Part shown: one piece after another, positions 17,234 to 26,570 of the stretch
Layout: every line of letters starts with the position of its first letter
Position numbering within the stretch: position 1 is the stretch's first letter
Assembly (NCBI GenBank): GCA_040394635.1
Contig: JBEBRW010000008.1
Span: forward strand, 1 to 64,000
DNA: 64,000 nt
From: UBA5239 sp040394635
Lineage (GTDB): Bacteria; Verrucomicrobiota; Lentisphaeria; Victivallales; Victivallaceae
Direction of reading: 5' to 3'
Notes under the pieces: model-generated
The model's input: only the letters and a program-made list of their open reading frames with translations
Told to the model about the DNA's origin: nothing
Databases searched by the model: none
Program-made: the position numbers and the translations under genes

Positions 17234-18184
17234 ATGATGAATGACCGTTTTATTTTCGGTCCGGTGGCATCCCGCCGGCTCGGTGTTTCGCTCGGGGTCG
17301 ACCTGGTACCCTCAAAAACCTGTCCGCTGGACTGCATCTACTGCGAAGCGGGGGCTACCACCTGCCTGACCGTGGAGCGCCGCGAGTATGTACCCATCGA
17401 CAAGGTGATCGCGCAGCTGGATGAAGTATTGAAGAAAAATCCGAAGTTGGATTACCTGACCTTTTCCGGCGGCGGAGAACCTACGCTGAACTCCGGCATC
17501 GGCAAAGTCGTCGACTTCGTCAAAGATCATTACCCGCAGTACAAAATCTGTCTGCTGACCAATGGCTGCCTGCTCGGCGATCCCAAGCTGGTCCGGGAAA
17601 TCGCGCACGTGGACCTGGTAATACCGTCGCTGGACGCCTCGAACGCCGAGGAGTTCACCGCCATCAACCGCCAGGCCCCGGAGCTGGATTTTGACAAGGT
17701 TCTGCGGGATCTGATCGCTTATTCAAAGCAGCGGACTTCGCTTCTGTGGCTGGAACTTTTCATTGTGCCCGGTGTCAATGATTCCGACGCCGCCATCACC
17801 CGTTTCACGGAAATCATCCGGCAGATCAGCCCGGATAAGGTTCAGCTGAATACGCTCGACCGCCCCGGCGTGCTGGATTGGATAAAGGCCTCGACCTCGG
17901 AAAATACCATGCGTTTCATCAAGGCTTTCGAGCCGTATGTACCGGTCGAAGCCGTGGGCCCCTTCCGTTACCAGAGCAAGGCGCTCCAGCAGGATATTGA
18001 ATTATCGGACATTGACAACCAGATTCTGGCGCTGATCAGCCGTCGCCCGGGGACCATTCAGGACCTCATGGTGGCATTGGAACTCGATGCCGCCGCGATT
18101 AAACCGCACCTCGACCGACTGCTCGGAGCCGGGAAAATCATTTCCGAACGACTCTACCGGGGCGATTTCTACAGCATCAACTAG
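17234..18184 (+). CDS. Radical SAM protein, COG0731-like
   Basis: This 316-residue protein starts RFIFGPVASRRLGVSLGVD and has the radical SAM motif CPLDCIYC followed by FSGGGEPTLN and LELFIVPGVNDS. These features place it in the FGPVPSRRLG family of stand-alone radical SAM proteins (COG0731-like). The reaction is unknown. The last 70 residues (DNQILALISRRPGTIQDLMVALEL and following) look like a winged helix, which is common in this family. Two ATG codons are adjacent; no clear ribosome site distinguishes them. It is transcribed away from the WecA-type gene, and a hairpin with a T-run follows about 60 nt after its stop. Confidence 0.8.
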   Translation: MMNDRFIFGPVASRRLGVSLGVDLVPSKTCPLDCIYCEAGATTCLTVERREYVPIDKVIAQLDEVLKKNPKLDYLTFSGGGEPTLNSGIGKVVDFVKDHYPQYKICLLTNGCLLGDPKLVREIAHVDLVIPSLDASNAEEFTAINRQAPELDFDKVLRDLIAYSKQRTSLLWLELFIVPGVNDSDAAITRFTEIIRQISPDKVQLNTLDRPGVLDWIKASTSENTMRFIKAFEPYVPVEAVGPFRYQSKALQQDIELSDIDNQILALISRRPGTIQDLMVALELDAAAIKPHLDRLLGAGKIISERLYRGDFYSIN

Positions 18185-18245
18185 ATTACTTCCCTCTCTC
18201 AAACTGTTCAATTTACAAATTCCCCGAAAACCGGAAAACAAAAAA

Positions 18246-18265
18246 GGAGGCCGAAGCCTCCTTTT
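18246..18265. terminator. Bidirectional hairpin terminator between radical SAM and pseudopilin genes
   Basis: GGAGGC, CGAA, GCCTCC form a perfect six-pair stem with a tetraloop, with T4 on one side and A5 on the other. It can serve both converging genes. The same sequence recurs at 19017-19036 behind the paralogous pseudopilin. Confidence 0.85.
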
Positions 18266-18290
18266 ATGATTCTCTCAGCAGATACTGAGA

Positions 18291-18899
18291 TTAGTTGGTA
18301 CCCACATTCGGAAGAATGATGGAAGTACCACGGTTCGTTTTGCTGTACCAGTTGTCACCGGCGAAACCAGAGACGTGACCGTCGTGGAAGAGGATGTTAC
18401 CATAGTTGTTATGGTTACCATACTTCGCGGCGATCGTGTTATCGGTGCGGTCAGCAGAGATACCGGAGTCGGCATTACCGTAGGTACCGGAGGCGCCTTC
18501 CAACATGCCGCCGGCAAAGGCGTAACTAGTGGAACCAGCAGTACCGTTGGTAGCAGCGGTGACATCCTTATTGTTGGCAGTGTCAGTGTCTACCAGCGGA
18601 ATAGTACCTTTGCCCTTGGTGTGAGTGGTGGACGGGCAAACGTACACGCCGTAGTCGGTCAGGAAGTCGTTTTTGCGCAGGAGTTCGAGACCGCCGGCGC
18701 CGTTAAGATTCGGCAAACGATCCTGATAGTCGATCGCGTACTGCTTGATCGCCAGACCAATCTGCTTCAGGTTGGAGGTACAGGAGATACGGCGGGCCTT
18801 TTCGCGGGCTGCATTCAGCGCGGGAAGAAGCATGCCGGCGAGAATCGCGATGATCGCGATCACAACGAGGAGTTCGATGAGTGTGAACCCTTTTTTCAT
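18291..18899 (-). CDS. Type II-like pseudopilin with H-X9-DG motif (tandem copy A)
   Basis: This 202-residue protein has a class III prepilin leader: MKKG cut before FTLIELLVVIAIIAILAGML, with Glu at position 5 of the mature protein. After processing by a PilD-type peptidase it would be assembled in or on the inner membrane. The C-terminal domain ends with HNNYGNILFHDGHVSGF, matching the H-X9-DG domain of planctomycete and lentisphaerote pseudopilins. I chose the ATG at 18899, six nt after AAGGATG. It is a close paralogue of the next gene, with its own promoter and terminator, and is not linked to a carbohydrate enzyme. Confidence 0.9.
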   Translation of the reverse strand: MKKGFTLIELLVVIAIIAILAGMLLPALNAAREKARRISCTSNLKQIGLAIKQYAIDYQDRLPNLNGAGGLELLRKNDFLTDYGVYVCPSTTHTKGKGTIPLVDTDTANNKDVTAATNGTAGSTSYAFAGGMLEGASGTYGNADSGISADRTDNTIAAKYGNHNNYGNILFHDGHVSGFAGDNWYSKTNRGTSIILPNVGTN

Positions 18900-18955
18900 T
18901 TTTAGCATCCTTATTTTGTTAACTGTTTCCATACTGGAACATCCAATATAATTAT

Positions 18956-18984
18956 AGTTTAGCAAAATTTTATCAGAAATGCAA
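18956..18984 (-). promoter_or_regulatory. Candidate promoter of pseudopilin copy A
   Basis: On the minus strand TTGCAT (18979-18984) and TAAACT (18956-18961) are 17 nt apart, with TATAAT overlapping downstream. The same block, including the spacer TTCTGATAAAA, is conserved upstream of copy B. Confidence 0.55.
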
Positions 18985-19016
18985 GTCATTTGGAATAATA
19001 ATTAAAAATAAAAAAA

Positions 19017-19036
19017 GGAGGCCGAAGCCTCCTTTT
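19017..19036. terminator. Hairpin terminator of pseudopilin copy B
   Basis: GGAGGC, CGAA, GCCTCC with flanking A and T runs, identical in stem and loop to the one at 18246-18265. It separates the two tandem pseudopilin genes into independent transcripts. Confidence 0.85.
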
Positions 19037-19060
19037 AATGATTCTCTCAGCAGACTAAGA

Positions 19061-19666
19061 TCAATTCGGACCCACGTTCGGGGTAATGATGGAAGTACCG
19101 CGATTCGTCTTGCTGTACCAGTTATCACCGGCGAAGCCAGAGACGTGACCATCGTGGAAGAGGATGTTGCCATAGTTGTTATGGTTACCCCATTTGTTGA
19201 CGGTGTCGGTGCGGTCGGCGGCGATACCGGAGTCGGCATTACCATAGGTACCGGAGGCACCTTCCAGCATGCCGCCGGCAAAGGCGTAGCTGGTGACTGC
19301 AGTCTTGTCGACCACAGCGTCGGTGTCTTTGTTACCATTTGCACCAAGAGTAGTATCAATCAAAGAGACAGTACCCTTGCCTTTGGTATGAGTGGTGGAC
19401 GGGCAGATGTATACGCCGTAGTCGGTCAGGAAATCGTTTTTGCGCAGGAGTTCGAGACCACCGGCGCCGTTTTCGTTCGGCAAACGATCCTGATAGTCGA
19501 TCGCGTACTGCTTGATCGCCAGACCAATCTGCTTCAGGTTGGAGGTACAGGAGATACGGCGGGCCTTTTCGCGGGCTGCATTCAGCGCGGGAAGAAGCAT
19601 GCCGGCGAGAATCGCGATGATCGCGATCACAACGAGGAGTTCGATGAGTGTGAACCCTTTTTTCAT
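19061..19666 (-). CDS. Type II-like pseudopilin with H-X9-DG motif (tandem copy B)
   Basis: This 201-residue protein is nearly identical to copy A over the leader, membrane helix and first 100 residues (LNAAREKARRISCTSNLKQ) and again over the last 50 (HNNYGNILFHDGHVSGF and following). A short segment of about 30 residues in the middle differs in sequence and length. Start at 19666, six nt after AAGGATG, as in copy A. Promoter and terminator are duplicated as well, so a whole transcription unit was copied. Separate strong signals suggest high expression, perhaps of the major pilin-like subunit; that is inference. Confidence 0.9.
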   Translation of the reverse strand: MKKGFTLIELLVVIAIIAILAGMLLPALNAAREKARRISCTSNLKQIGLAIKQYAIDYQDRLPNENGAGGLELLRKNDFLTDYGVYICPSTTHTKGKGTVSLIDTTLGANGNKDTDAVVDKTAVTSYAFAGGMLEGASGTYGNADSGIAADRTDTVNKWGNHNNYGNILFHDGHVSGFAGDNWYSKTNRGTSIITPNVGPN

Positions 19667-19739
19667 TTTTGACATCCTTAAGGTTTGTTAATTACTTCTA
19701 CGATTTTAAAAATCGAACCATAAAATAATTCTTAAATAT

Positions 19740-19768
19740 AGTTTAGCAAATTTTTATCAGAAATGCAA
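19740..19768 (-). promoter_or_regulatory. Candidate promoter of pseudopilin copy B
   Basis: TTGCAT (19763-19768) and TAAACT (19740-19745) on the minus strand are 17 nt apart, matching the promoter block of copy A. Confidence 0.55.
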
Positions 19769-19861
19769 GCTTTAAAAAAAGAATTTTTGAAAAATCTTAC
19801 TCTTTTCTTGAAGATTTTCTGAAAAAACGTGTTTTTTGAGCGGAATATTGGATACCAAGCC

Positions 19862-19889
19862 TTGAAAAAGCGCTTTTCCCGGATAGAAT
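19862..19889 (+). promoter_or_regulatory. Candidate promoter of the membrane kinase gene
   Basis: TTGAAA (19862-19867) and TAGAAT (19884-19889) are 16 nt apart and 32 nt before the start codon, divergent from the pseudopilin promoter. Confidence 0.5.
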
Positions 19890-19921
19890 AATGGTAATTC
19901 TGAATTGCCGGAGATGTTTCC

Positions 19922-21259
19922 ATGTCTGACAACATGACGGAAAAGAGCAACTTCAGCCAGGTCAAGGAACTTGGCGGGTATACTCTGCTGCATCCGCTTG
20001 GAATCGGGGGAATGGGGGAGGTTTACCTGGCCGCCCGTAACTCGGATCATACCAAAGTCGCGATCAAAATCCTCCTGCCATCGTTGGCGAATAACCATTA
20101 CCATATCGAATTGTTCCTGAAAGAGATCAATATGCTCTCCCGGATCAAGCATCCCGGCATCGTCCATGCCCTCGAAGCCGGAGTCCAGGACGACATCTGC
20201 TTCTTCGTCATGAACTACATCGATGGGCGCAACCTGGTGTCGGTAATCGAAGAGGACCAGCCCGTCAACGAAACCGCCGCGCTGGTAATCATCCGCGACG
20301 CCGCCATGATCCTGCGCGATGTATACGACCAGCACCAGATCATCCACCGCGACATCAAACCGGAAAACATCATGATCACGCCGAAGGGACAGGTCCATGT
20401 CCTGGATTTCGGCCTTTCCTGGGGGATTTACGACGAACACGGCCGGAATTGCGCCGGCATCGGCACCGCGCATTTCGCCGCGCCCGAGCAACAGGCCGGC
20501 AAAAACATCGATTTCCGGGCGGACATCTACGCCCTGGGCGCCACGCTGTTCCAGCTCCTCACCGGCCATTACCCTTTCGAATACCCGACCGTTGAGGAAA
20601 TCAAGCAGGCCCATCTGCACAATCCGCTCCCCGATCCGCAGGAGTTGCGCCCCGGACTCGGCGACGGCTCCGCCATGATCCTGCGCAAAAGCCTGGAAAA
20701 GGACCCCGCCTACCGTTACCAGTCCTGGCAGGAGATGATCGACGACCTGAATAACACGCTCAAAGAGTTGAAAAAACAGCATAAATACATTCTGAAGCCC
20801 CATCAGGTGGCGGTAATTGCGCTTCTTTTCGTCATTGTTTTCGGCGCCCTGACGCTTTATCACCGCGACCGCAAGGAACAGGCCCGGCGGCAGGAATTCA
20901 TCAATACCATGATCGAGATCGAGAACCGGTCGCTGCAGGACCCTGAAGATGCCATACTGCTGCTCGACAGCATACCCGAGGAGCTCACCGCCCGTTATCC
21001 GGATATCACCGACGAAACCCGGGCATTCATCACCAGACAGCTCAAAACCAAATCCCGGGAGGTCGACCTCGCCCTCGAGAACGAGTTAAAGCGCCTGCGT
21101 GCAACATCCTATCAGCTCCAGGCCGAAGAACAATGGTACGACGCCCGCGAATTCTGGCACGGCCAGATGAAGAAAAACGAATACCGGAGCCACGAAAAAT
21201 TCCTCGAAGAAGCCGCCAGGCACCTGGCCCAGATCAACAGCAAAATCAGCACCAATTAA
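19922..21259 (+). CDS. Membrane-bound Hanks-type Ser/Thr protein kinase
   Basis: This 445-residue protein has a PknB-like kinase domain at about residues 20-285: glycine loop GIGGMGEVY, Lys49 in VAIKIL, catalytic HRDIKPEN near 141, DFG near 161 and an APEQ motif. One membrane segment follows (VAVIALLFVIVFGALTLY, about 297-315). The C-terminal 130 residues outside the membrane look helical and charged, perhaps a coiled-coil or repeat sensor, without PASTA repeats. A GGAGAT site precedes the ATG. The TAA stop lies in an AATTAATTAAG word. The following gene is icd, but a 235-nt gap with repeats separates them, so no link is implied. Confidence 0.9.
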   Translation: MSDNMTEKSNFSQVKELGGYTLLHPLGIGGMGEVYLAARNSDHTKVAIKILLPSLANNHYHIELFLKEINMLSRIKHPGIVHALEAGVQDDICFFVMNYIDGRNLVSVIEEDQPVNETAALVIIRDAAMILRDVYDQHQIIHRDIKPENIMITPKGQVHVLDFGLSWGIYDEHGRNCAGIGTAHFAAPEQQAGKNIDFRADIYALGATLFQLLTGHYPFEYPTVEEIKQAHLHNPLPDPQELRPGLGDGSAMILRKSLEKDPAYRYQSWQEMIDDLNNTLKELKKQHKYILKPHQVAVIALLFVIVFGALTLYHRDRKEQARRQEFINTMIEIENRSLQDPEDAILLLDSIPEELTARYPDITDETRAFITRQLKTKSREVDLALENELKRLRATSYQLQAEEQWYDAREFWHGQMKKNEYRSHEKFLEEAARHLAQINSKISTN

Positions 21260-21495
21260 TTAAGAATTCAAAAATAACAGACATGCTGCAGGGTGGAACA
21301 AATCGCAAGCCGCACAGCTGATTTTCAGCATCGAACGACAGGCCGGATGGTCTCGAAATTCCACTGGCGAACTCCGGGAATAAGCTTCCCGAATTCTTAA
21401 TTCTTAATTCTTAATTCTTAATTTTGTTGAAAAAGTCTGATTTCCGTGCTATAGTTACTGAGCTGTATAACTATCAACCACGAAAGACCATACAT
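21260..21495. repeat. Gap bounded by inverted heptamer arrays
   Basis: AATTAATTAAGAATTC at the kinase stop codon (about 21252-21266) and about four AATTCTT copies at 21391-21424 form inverted arms around about 125 nt without a gene. Just before the right array lies a hairpin CGGGAA/TTCCCG (21375-21391). The interior shares the short words CATCGAACG and GGAA with the gap at 54904-55070. It could be a small RNA or an emptied cassette of the kind seen at 13725-14191. Confidence 0.5.
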
Positions 21496-22746
<1,251 letters not shown>

Positions 22747-22764
22747 GTCAAGCAAGGAGGGATC

Positions 22765-23673
22765 ATGAAGCTGACATCGATACTGAATCCGGATTTCATT
22801 GTCTGCAATCTGGAGGCAACCGACCGGCAATCCGCCTACAAAGCGATCGCATCGCAAATTGTAGCCAAATCCGAACTCAAGTTCGACCCGGACGAGCTGG
22901 TCAATGAGATGATCGTGCGCGAAGATTCCATCCGTATCCCGTATGCCGAGATTGCCATGCCGCATATACGGATCGATCAAATCCACGATCTGTATATGGG
23001 CGTCGGCATCCTGAAAAGTCCGCTCATGCTGAAGGATTACGATGCGGCCCCCTCCAAAGTCATCATCATGTCGCTGGTTTCGGACAATACCTCCGATACT
23101 TACCTGAAAGCGCTGTCGGCATTTGCCAAATACCTCTCCGTACCGGCCAATTTCGCCAAACTCAACGGCTGCGGCAATGCCCAGGCCGTCCTCGATAACC
23201 TCAATCACGACAATGTCCGGCTGAAAAAGGACATCACCGCCGAGGATATCATGTCCAATGCCGCCGACACCGTCACCCCCGAGTCGCCGCTGCGCGACGC
23301 GCTGGACCGTTTCGTCCGCGCCCGCACCAGCTGCCTGCCGGTGGTCGACAAACACGGCACGCTGCTCGGCGCCATCGACGCCGCCGAAATCATCCACAAG
23401 GCGATTCCCGAATACCTTTTCATGATGAACCATGTGAAGTTCCTCAGCAGTTTTGAGCCGTTCGAACGCATTTTCCGCGAGGAATATTCGCAGAAGGTCG
23501 AAGAATACATGACCCAGCCGAAGCTGATCATTTCCCCGGACACTCCGCTGATCCAGATCACCATGAGCCTGATCCGCGGCGAGGCCCAAACCATTTTCGT
23601 GACCGGCGAGAACAACCATTATCTCGGTATGATTTCCATTGAGGACATCGTGCACAAAATCCTGAGGGGGTGA
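22765..23673 (+). CDS. PTS EIIA-like domain with CBS pair, copy 2
   Basis: This 302-residue paralogue of the 12799 gene has an EIIA type 2 domain with candidate phospho-His in EIAMPHIRID (about His67) and two CBS motifs (TAEDIMSNAADTV and VEEYMTQPKLIIS). It follows icd by 18 nt with a strong AGGAGG site. Its TGA stop lies 2 nt before the ATG of the ArsB/NhaD-type permease, so translation of the two is probably coupled. As in copy 1, a regulator of the permease that responds to PTS phosphorylation and nucleotides is the likely role, by inference. Confidence 0.8.
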   Translation: MKLTSILNPDFIVCNLEATDRQSAYKAIASQIVAKSELKFDPDELVNEMIVREDSIRIPYAEIAMPHIRIDQIHDLYMGVGILKSPLMLKDYDAAPSKVIIMSLVSDNTSDTYLKALSAFAKYLSVPANFAKLNGCGNAQAVLDNLNHDNVRLKKDITAEDIMSNAADTVTPESPLRDALDRFVRARTSCLPVVDKHGTLLGAIDAAEIIHKAIPEYLFMMNHVKFLSSFEPFERIFREEYSQKVEEYMTQPKLIISPDTPLIQITMSLIRGEAQTIFVTGENNHYLGMISIEDIVHKILRG

Positions 23674-23675
23674 GC

Positions 23676-25112
23676 ATGTTATTCTGGTTCGGCACGATTG
23701 TATTCATTGGCACCTACATCCTGATCGCTTCGGAAAAAGTCAACAAAACGGCGGCGGCCCTGCTCGGCGCTTCGCTCATGCTGCTCTTCATCCTGCCCGG
23801 CGGGCACGAGGACACCCCACATCCTGAGCCGGGAGTCTCCACGGTTCAGCAGCAGCTCGAAGTAAACGCCCCGCCCCCGGTCATTCAGGAGCATACCCCG
23901 CCCCAAAAAATGAGCAAGGAAGAGGAAGCGTATTCCAAGCTCGACGCATTTTCGAAACATGTCAATTTCGACGTTATTTTCACGCTGGCCGGGATGATGA
24001 TCCTGGTCAATATCCTGAGCGGCACCGGCCTCTTCCAGTACGTGGCGATCAAAAGCGCCAAACTGGCCAAGGGCTCGCCGATTCGAACGATGGTACTGCT
24101 GGTGGTCGCCACCGCCGTACTCTCGGCATTTCTGGACAACGTAACCACTATTCTGCTGGTGGCCCCGGTGACGCTAGTGGTGGCGGCGGAGCTCGGCGTA
24201 CCCGTCATCCCATTTCTGATGGCCGAAACCATGGCCTCGAACATCGGCGGTACCGCCACACTGATCGGCGATCCGCCGAACCTGATCATCGGTTCGGAAG
24301 CCGGACTCAGCTTCATGGATTTTATTATCAACATGACCCCCTGCGTGGTTGTGGTCATGATCATTTACTGCATCGCGCTGGCTGTTTACTACTCGCCCAG
24401 AATGAGGGTCACGGTCGAACAGCGCGCGCGGGTCATGGAAATCAATGAAAACGCCGCCATCACCGACCCGGTGAACCTGAAACGCGGTGGCATCATCATG
24501 CTGATGACCATCGTCGGCTTCCTGCTGCACGGCTGGCTCGGGCTGATGCCGAGCGTGGTGGCGATGTCCGGAGCCGCCCTGGCTCTGGTTTTCTGCAAAG
24601 TCAACCTCGACGAAATGCTGGAAAAAGTGGAGTGGTCCACGCTGTTCTTTTTCCTCGGCCTTTTCGTGGTGGTGCGCGGCGCCGAGGAAGTCGGTCTGAT
24701 CACCGAATTCGGCAAAGTGCTGCAATTCACTGCGGGTTGGAATCCGCTGGTCATCATCCTGCTGATCATGTGGGTGAGCGGCATCGCGGCCATGCTGATG
24801 AACAACGTATCGTATACCGCGGCCATGGTCAGTATCGTGGCGGCCTTTATCGCGTCGACGCCGGTTTTCGCGCAGGACCCGGGGCTGGCCCGACTGCTGT
24901 GGTGGGGACTGGCCCTGAGCGTCTGCTTCGGCGGCAACGGCGCGTTGACCGGCGCGGCGGCAAACATGGTCACCGTGGGCATCGCCAAAAAAGCCGGGGT
25001 AAACATCACCTACCTCAGCTTCATGAAATACGGTATTCCGGTCACGCTGTTCAGCCTGGTGCTGGCCTCCGGCGACATCATCATCCGCTACTTCGTCTTT
25101 TTCAATAAATAA
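23676..25112 (+). CDS. ArsB/NhaD-type ion permease, copy 2
   Basis: This 478-residue membrane protein of the ion transporter superfamily has paired inverted-repeat motifs: AFLDNVTTILLVAPV with GGTATLIGDPPNLIIG, and AMLMNNVSYTAAM with GGNGALTGAAANMVTVG. About 11-12 membrane segments are expected, with a proline-rich loop and charged stretch at about residues 40-90. The second hallmark has MNN in place of the DN of copy 1, which may alter ion choice. I used the ATG at 23676, 8 nt after GAGGGGG, instead of a GTG that overlaps the upstream stop. It is paired with the preceding EIIA-CBS gene and followed at once by a GNAT gene. Confidence 0.8.
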   Translation: MLFWFGTIVFIGTYILIASEKVNKTAAALLGASLMLLFILPGGHEDTPHPEPGVSTVQQQLEVNAPPPVIQEHTPPQKMSKEEEAYSKLDAFSKHVNFDVIFTLAGMMILVNILSGTGLFQYVAIKSAKLAKGSPIRTMVLLVVATAVLSAFLDNVTTILLVAPVTLVVAAELGVPVIPFLMAETMASNIGGTATLIGDPPNLIIGSEAGLSFMDFIINMTPCVVVVMIIYCIALAVYYSPRMRVTVEQRARVMEINENAAITDPVNLKRGGIIMLMTIVGFLLHGWLGLMPSVVAMSGAALALVFCKVNLDEMLEKVEWSTLFFFLGLFVVVRGAEEVGLITEFGKVLQFTAGWNPLVIILLIMWVSGIAAMLMNNVSYTAAMVSIVAAFIASTPVFAQDPGLARLLWWGLALSVCFGGNGALTGAAANMVTVGIAKKAGVNITYLSFMKYGIPVTLFSLVLASGDIIIRYFVFFNK

Positions 25113-25113
25113 T

Positions 25114-25539
25114 ATGGCAAACAAGATCAAAACCAAAGCACTGAAGAGCTTCGCCAAAGAACAGATCATCACGTTGTTCAAGGACGCGGGCTGGTGGGAT
25201 GAAACCTACGGTACCGGCGAGTTCATCCCGCTGATCGTGCGGCGCTCGACGGTGTTCATCGGCGCTTTTGACGGCGACCGCCTGGTCGGCATGGGCCGCG
25301 CCATATCCGACGGCGTGAGCGACGCCTATATCCAGGACGTGGTCGTGCTTCAGGAATACCGCGGCCGCGGCATCGGCAAGATGGTGGTCGAGGAAATTGT
25401 CCGCCGCCTGAAACGCCGCGGCATCGACTGGATCGGCCTGATCAGCACCCCCGGCCAGGAGGGCTTTTACCAAACCATGGGTTTCGAGACCATGTCCAAA
25501 TACACCCCGATGCTACTCGCCGCCAAAAGCGGCGAGTGA
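25114..25539 (+). CDS. GNAT-family N-acetyltransferase
   Basis: This 141-residue protein has the GNAT acetyl-CoA signature DVVVLQEYRGRGIGKMVVEEI and the downstream strand GFYQTMGFE. It should acetylate a small molecule or a protein; the acceptor is unknown. The start codon is one base after the permease stop and has no ribosome site of its own, suggesting translational coupling at the end of the icd, EIIA-CBS, permease run. Its TGA stop is the first three bases of the word TGAATTGG that begins the composite repeat element downstream. Confidence 0.85.
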   Translation: MANKIKTKALKSFAKEQIITLFKDAGWWDETYGTGEFIPLIVRRSTVFIGAFDGDRLVGMGRAISDGVSDAYIQDVVVLQEYRGRGIGKMVVEEIVRRLKRRGIDWIGLISTPGQEGFYQTMGFETMSKYTPMLLAAKSGE

Positions 25540-25845
25540 ATTGGCCGCTTCGCTGAATTGGTCGCCACTGCGTGGCTGAATTGGTGAATTGGCCGGCGCA
25601 AGCGCCTGAATTGGGAAAATGGGAAGCGCCCTTCTCTCTTCCCATAAGTCACATACGTCCCATGTGTCCCATTTCCTATTCGTCCTATAGGTCCTATGTG
25701 TCCTATATACACAGACTTACACAGACGGGCACGGACTTACACGGAAGCTTTCTCCCAATTCAGGCGCTTTGCGCCGACCAATTCACCAATTCAGCGAAGC
25801 GGCCAATTCAGCCACGCAGTGGCGGCCAATTTCAATAGCAGGTCC
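25537..25845. repeat. Composite mirrored word element, copy 1
   Basis: The space between the converging GNAT and pseudopilin genes is filled by a structured element. Both ends carry the word TGAATTGG (or its complement CCAATTCA) alternating with small hairpins such as GGCGCAAGCGCC and CCGCTTCGC, in inverted orientation. The middle holds a block of CCCATGTGT/CCTATGTGT words and a block of ACACGGACTTACACGGA-type words. Stop codons of both flanking genes lie in TGAATTGG or TGAAATTGG. The same blocks in reverse order occupy 40040-40250. No gene is seen. Confidence 0.75.
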
Positions 25846-26554
25846 AGACGCTTGCGGGTTCCCCGGCGTCGTGCTCACCTTTCAGGGCGGTGAAGCTCTC
25901 GGCGGTGACGTGCCCGTCTGCCCAGCAGATGTTGAGGCGGTTATTGTCGTTGTGGAGATTGCCGCAGGTACCGTTCAGCATGGAGGCCTTCAGGTAATGA
26001 CTGCCCTGCAGGAGACTGCCGGAACTGTCCGGGTAGGCGTCACCATAAAGGACGGTTCCGGACGGGTTTTTGAAGCGGCTGAGCTTTGCGGTGCCAAACC
26101 AGATGGTGGCGGTCGGGTTCGCCGGGTTGAATGGAAACAGGGCATTGCGGCCATAGGTCGGCGTGACCGTCTTGGCAAGATCCCGGGCGATCGGGCAGAC
26201 AAAGAATCCCTGCCGCCCCGCGCTGACACTTTCCGGAGTTTCCGTGGTACCGCCGGTCGGAATAAATTTATTGAGCGTGTTGATCTTCCATCCCGCAGCC
26301 GGTGCGATATAGTTATGGAGCACCGAGGTCCAGAGTTCACTCGTGGCCTGATTCGCCAGAAGCGGCAGCATATCACCGTTGTCCCCGCAATAAAGCTGGG
26401 TATAAGTACCCAGCGTTTTCAGGTTATTGGTACAGGACATGATTTTGGCTTTTTTGCGCGCATTATTAAGCGCGGGCAAGAGCATGGCGGCCAAGATGGC
26501 GATGATCGCGATGACAACGAGCAATTCGATAAGCGTAAAATGATATTTTTTCAT
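25832..26554 (-). CDS. Pseudopilin linked to GH-A-like hydrolase locus
   Basis: This 240-residue protein starts MKKYH followed by the class III leader FTLIELLVVIAIIAILAAMLLPAL and KKAKIMSCTNNLK. The C-terminal domain contains LHNDNNRLNICWADGHVTA, a looser form of the H-X9-DG motif, and cysteines that could form disulphides. The ATG at 26554 is preceded by GAAGGA and lies 16 nt after the stop of the glycoside hydrolase gene; an upstream start would overlap that gene. It is the last gene of a gntR, hydrolase, pseudopilin operon. The stop codon TGA merges into the AATTGG word of the composite repeat. Confidence 0.9.
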   Translation of the reverse strand: MKKYHFTLIELLVVIAIIAILAAMLLPALNNARKKAKIMSCTNNLKTLGTYTQLYCGDNGDMLPLLANQATSELWTSVLHNYIAPAAGWKINTLNKFIPTGGTTETPESVSAGRQGFFVCPIARDLAKTVTPTYGRNALFPFNPANPTATIWFGTAKLSRFKNPSGTVLYGDAYPDSSGSLLQGSHYLKASMLNGTCGNLHNDNNRLNICWADGHVTAESFTALKGEHDAGEPASVWTCY

Positions 26555-26570
26555 AACTGCATTCCTTCGG

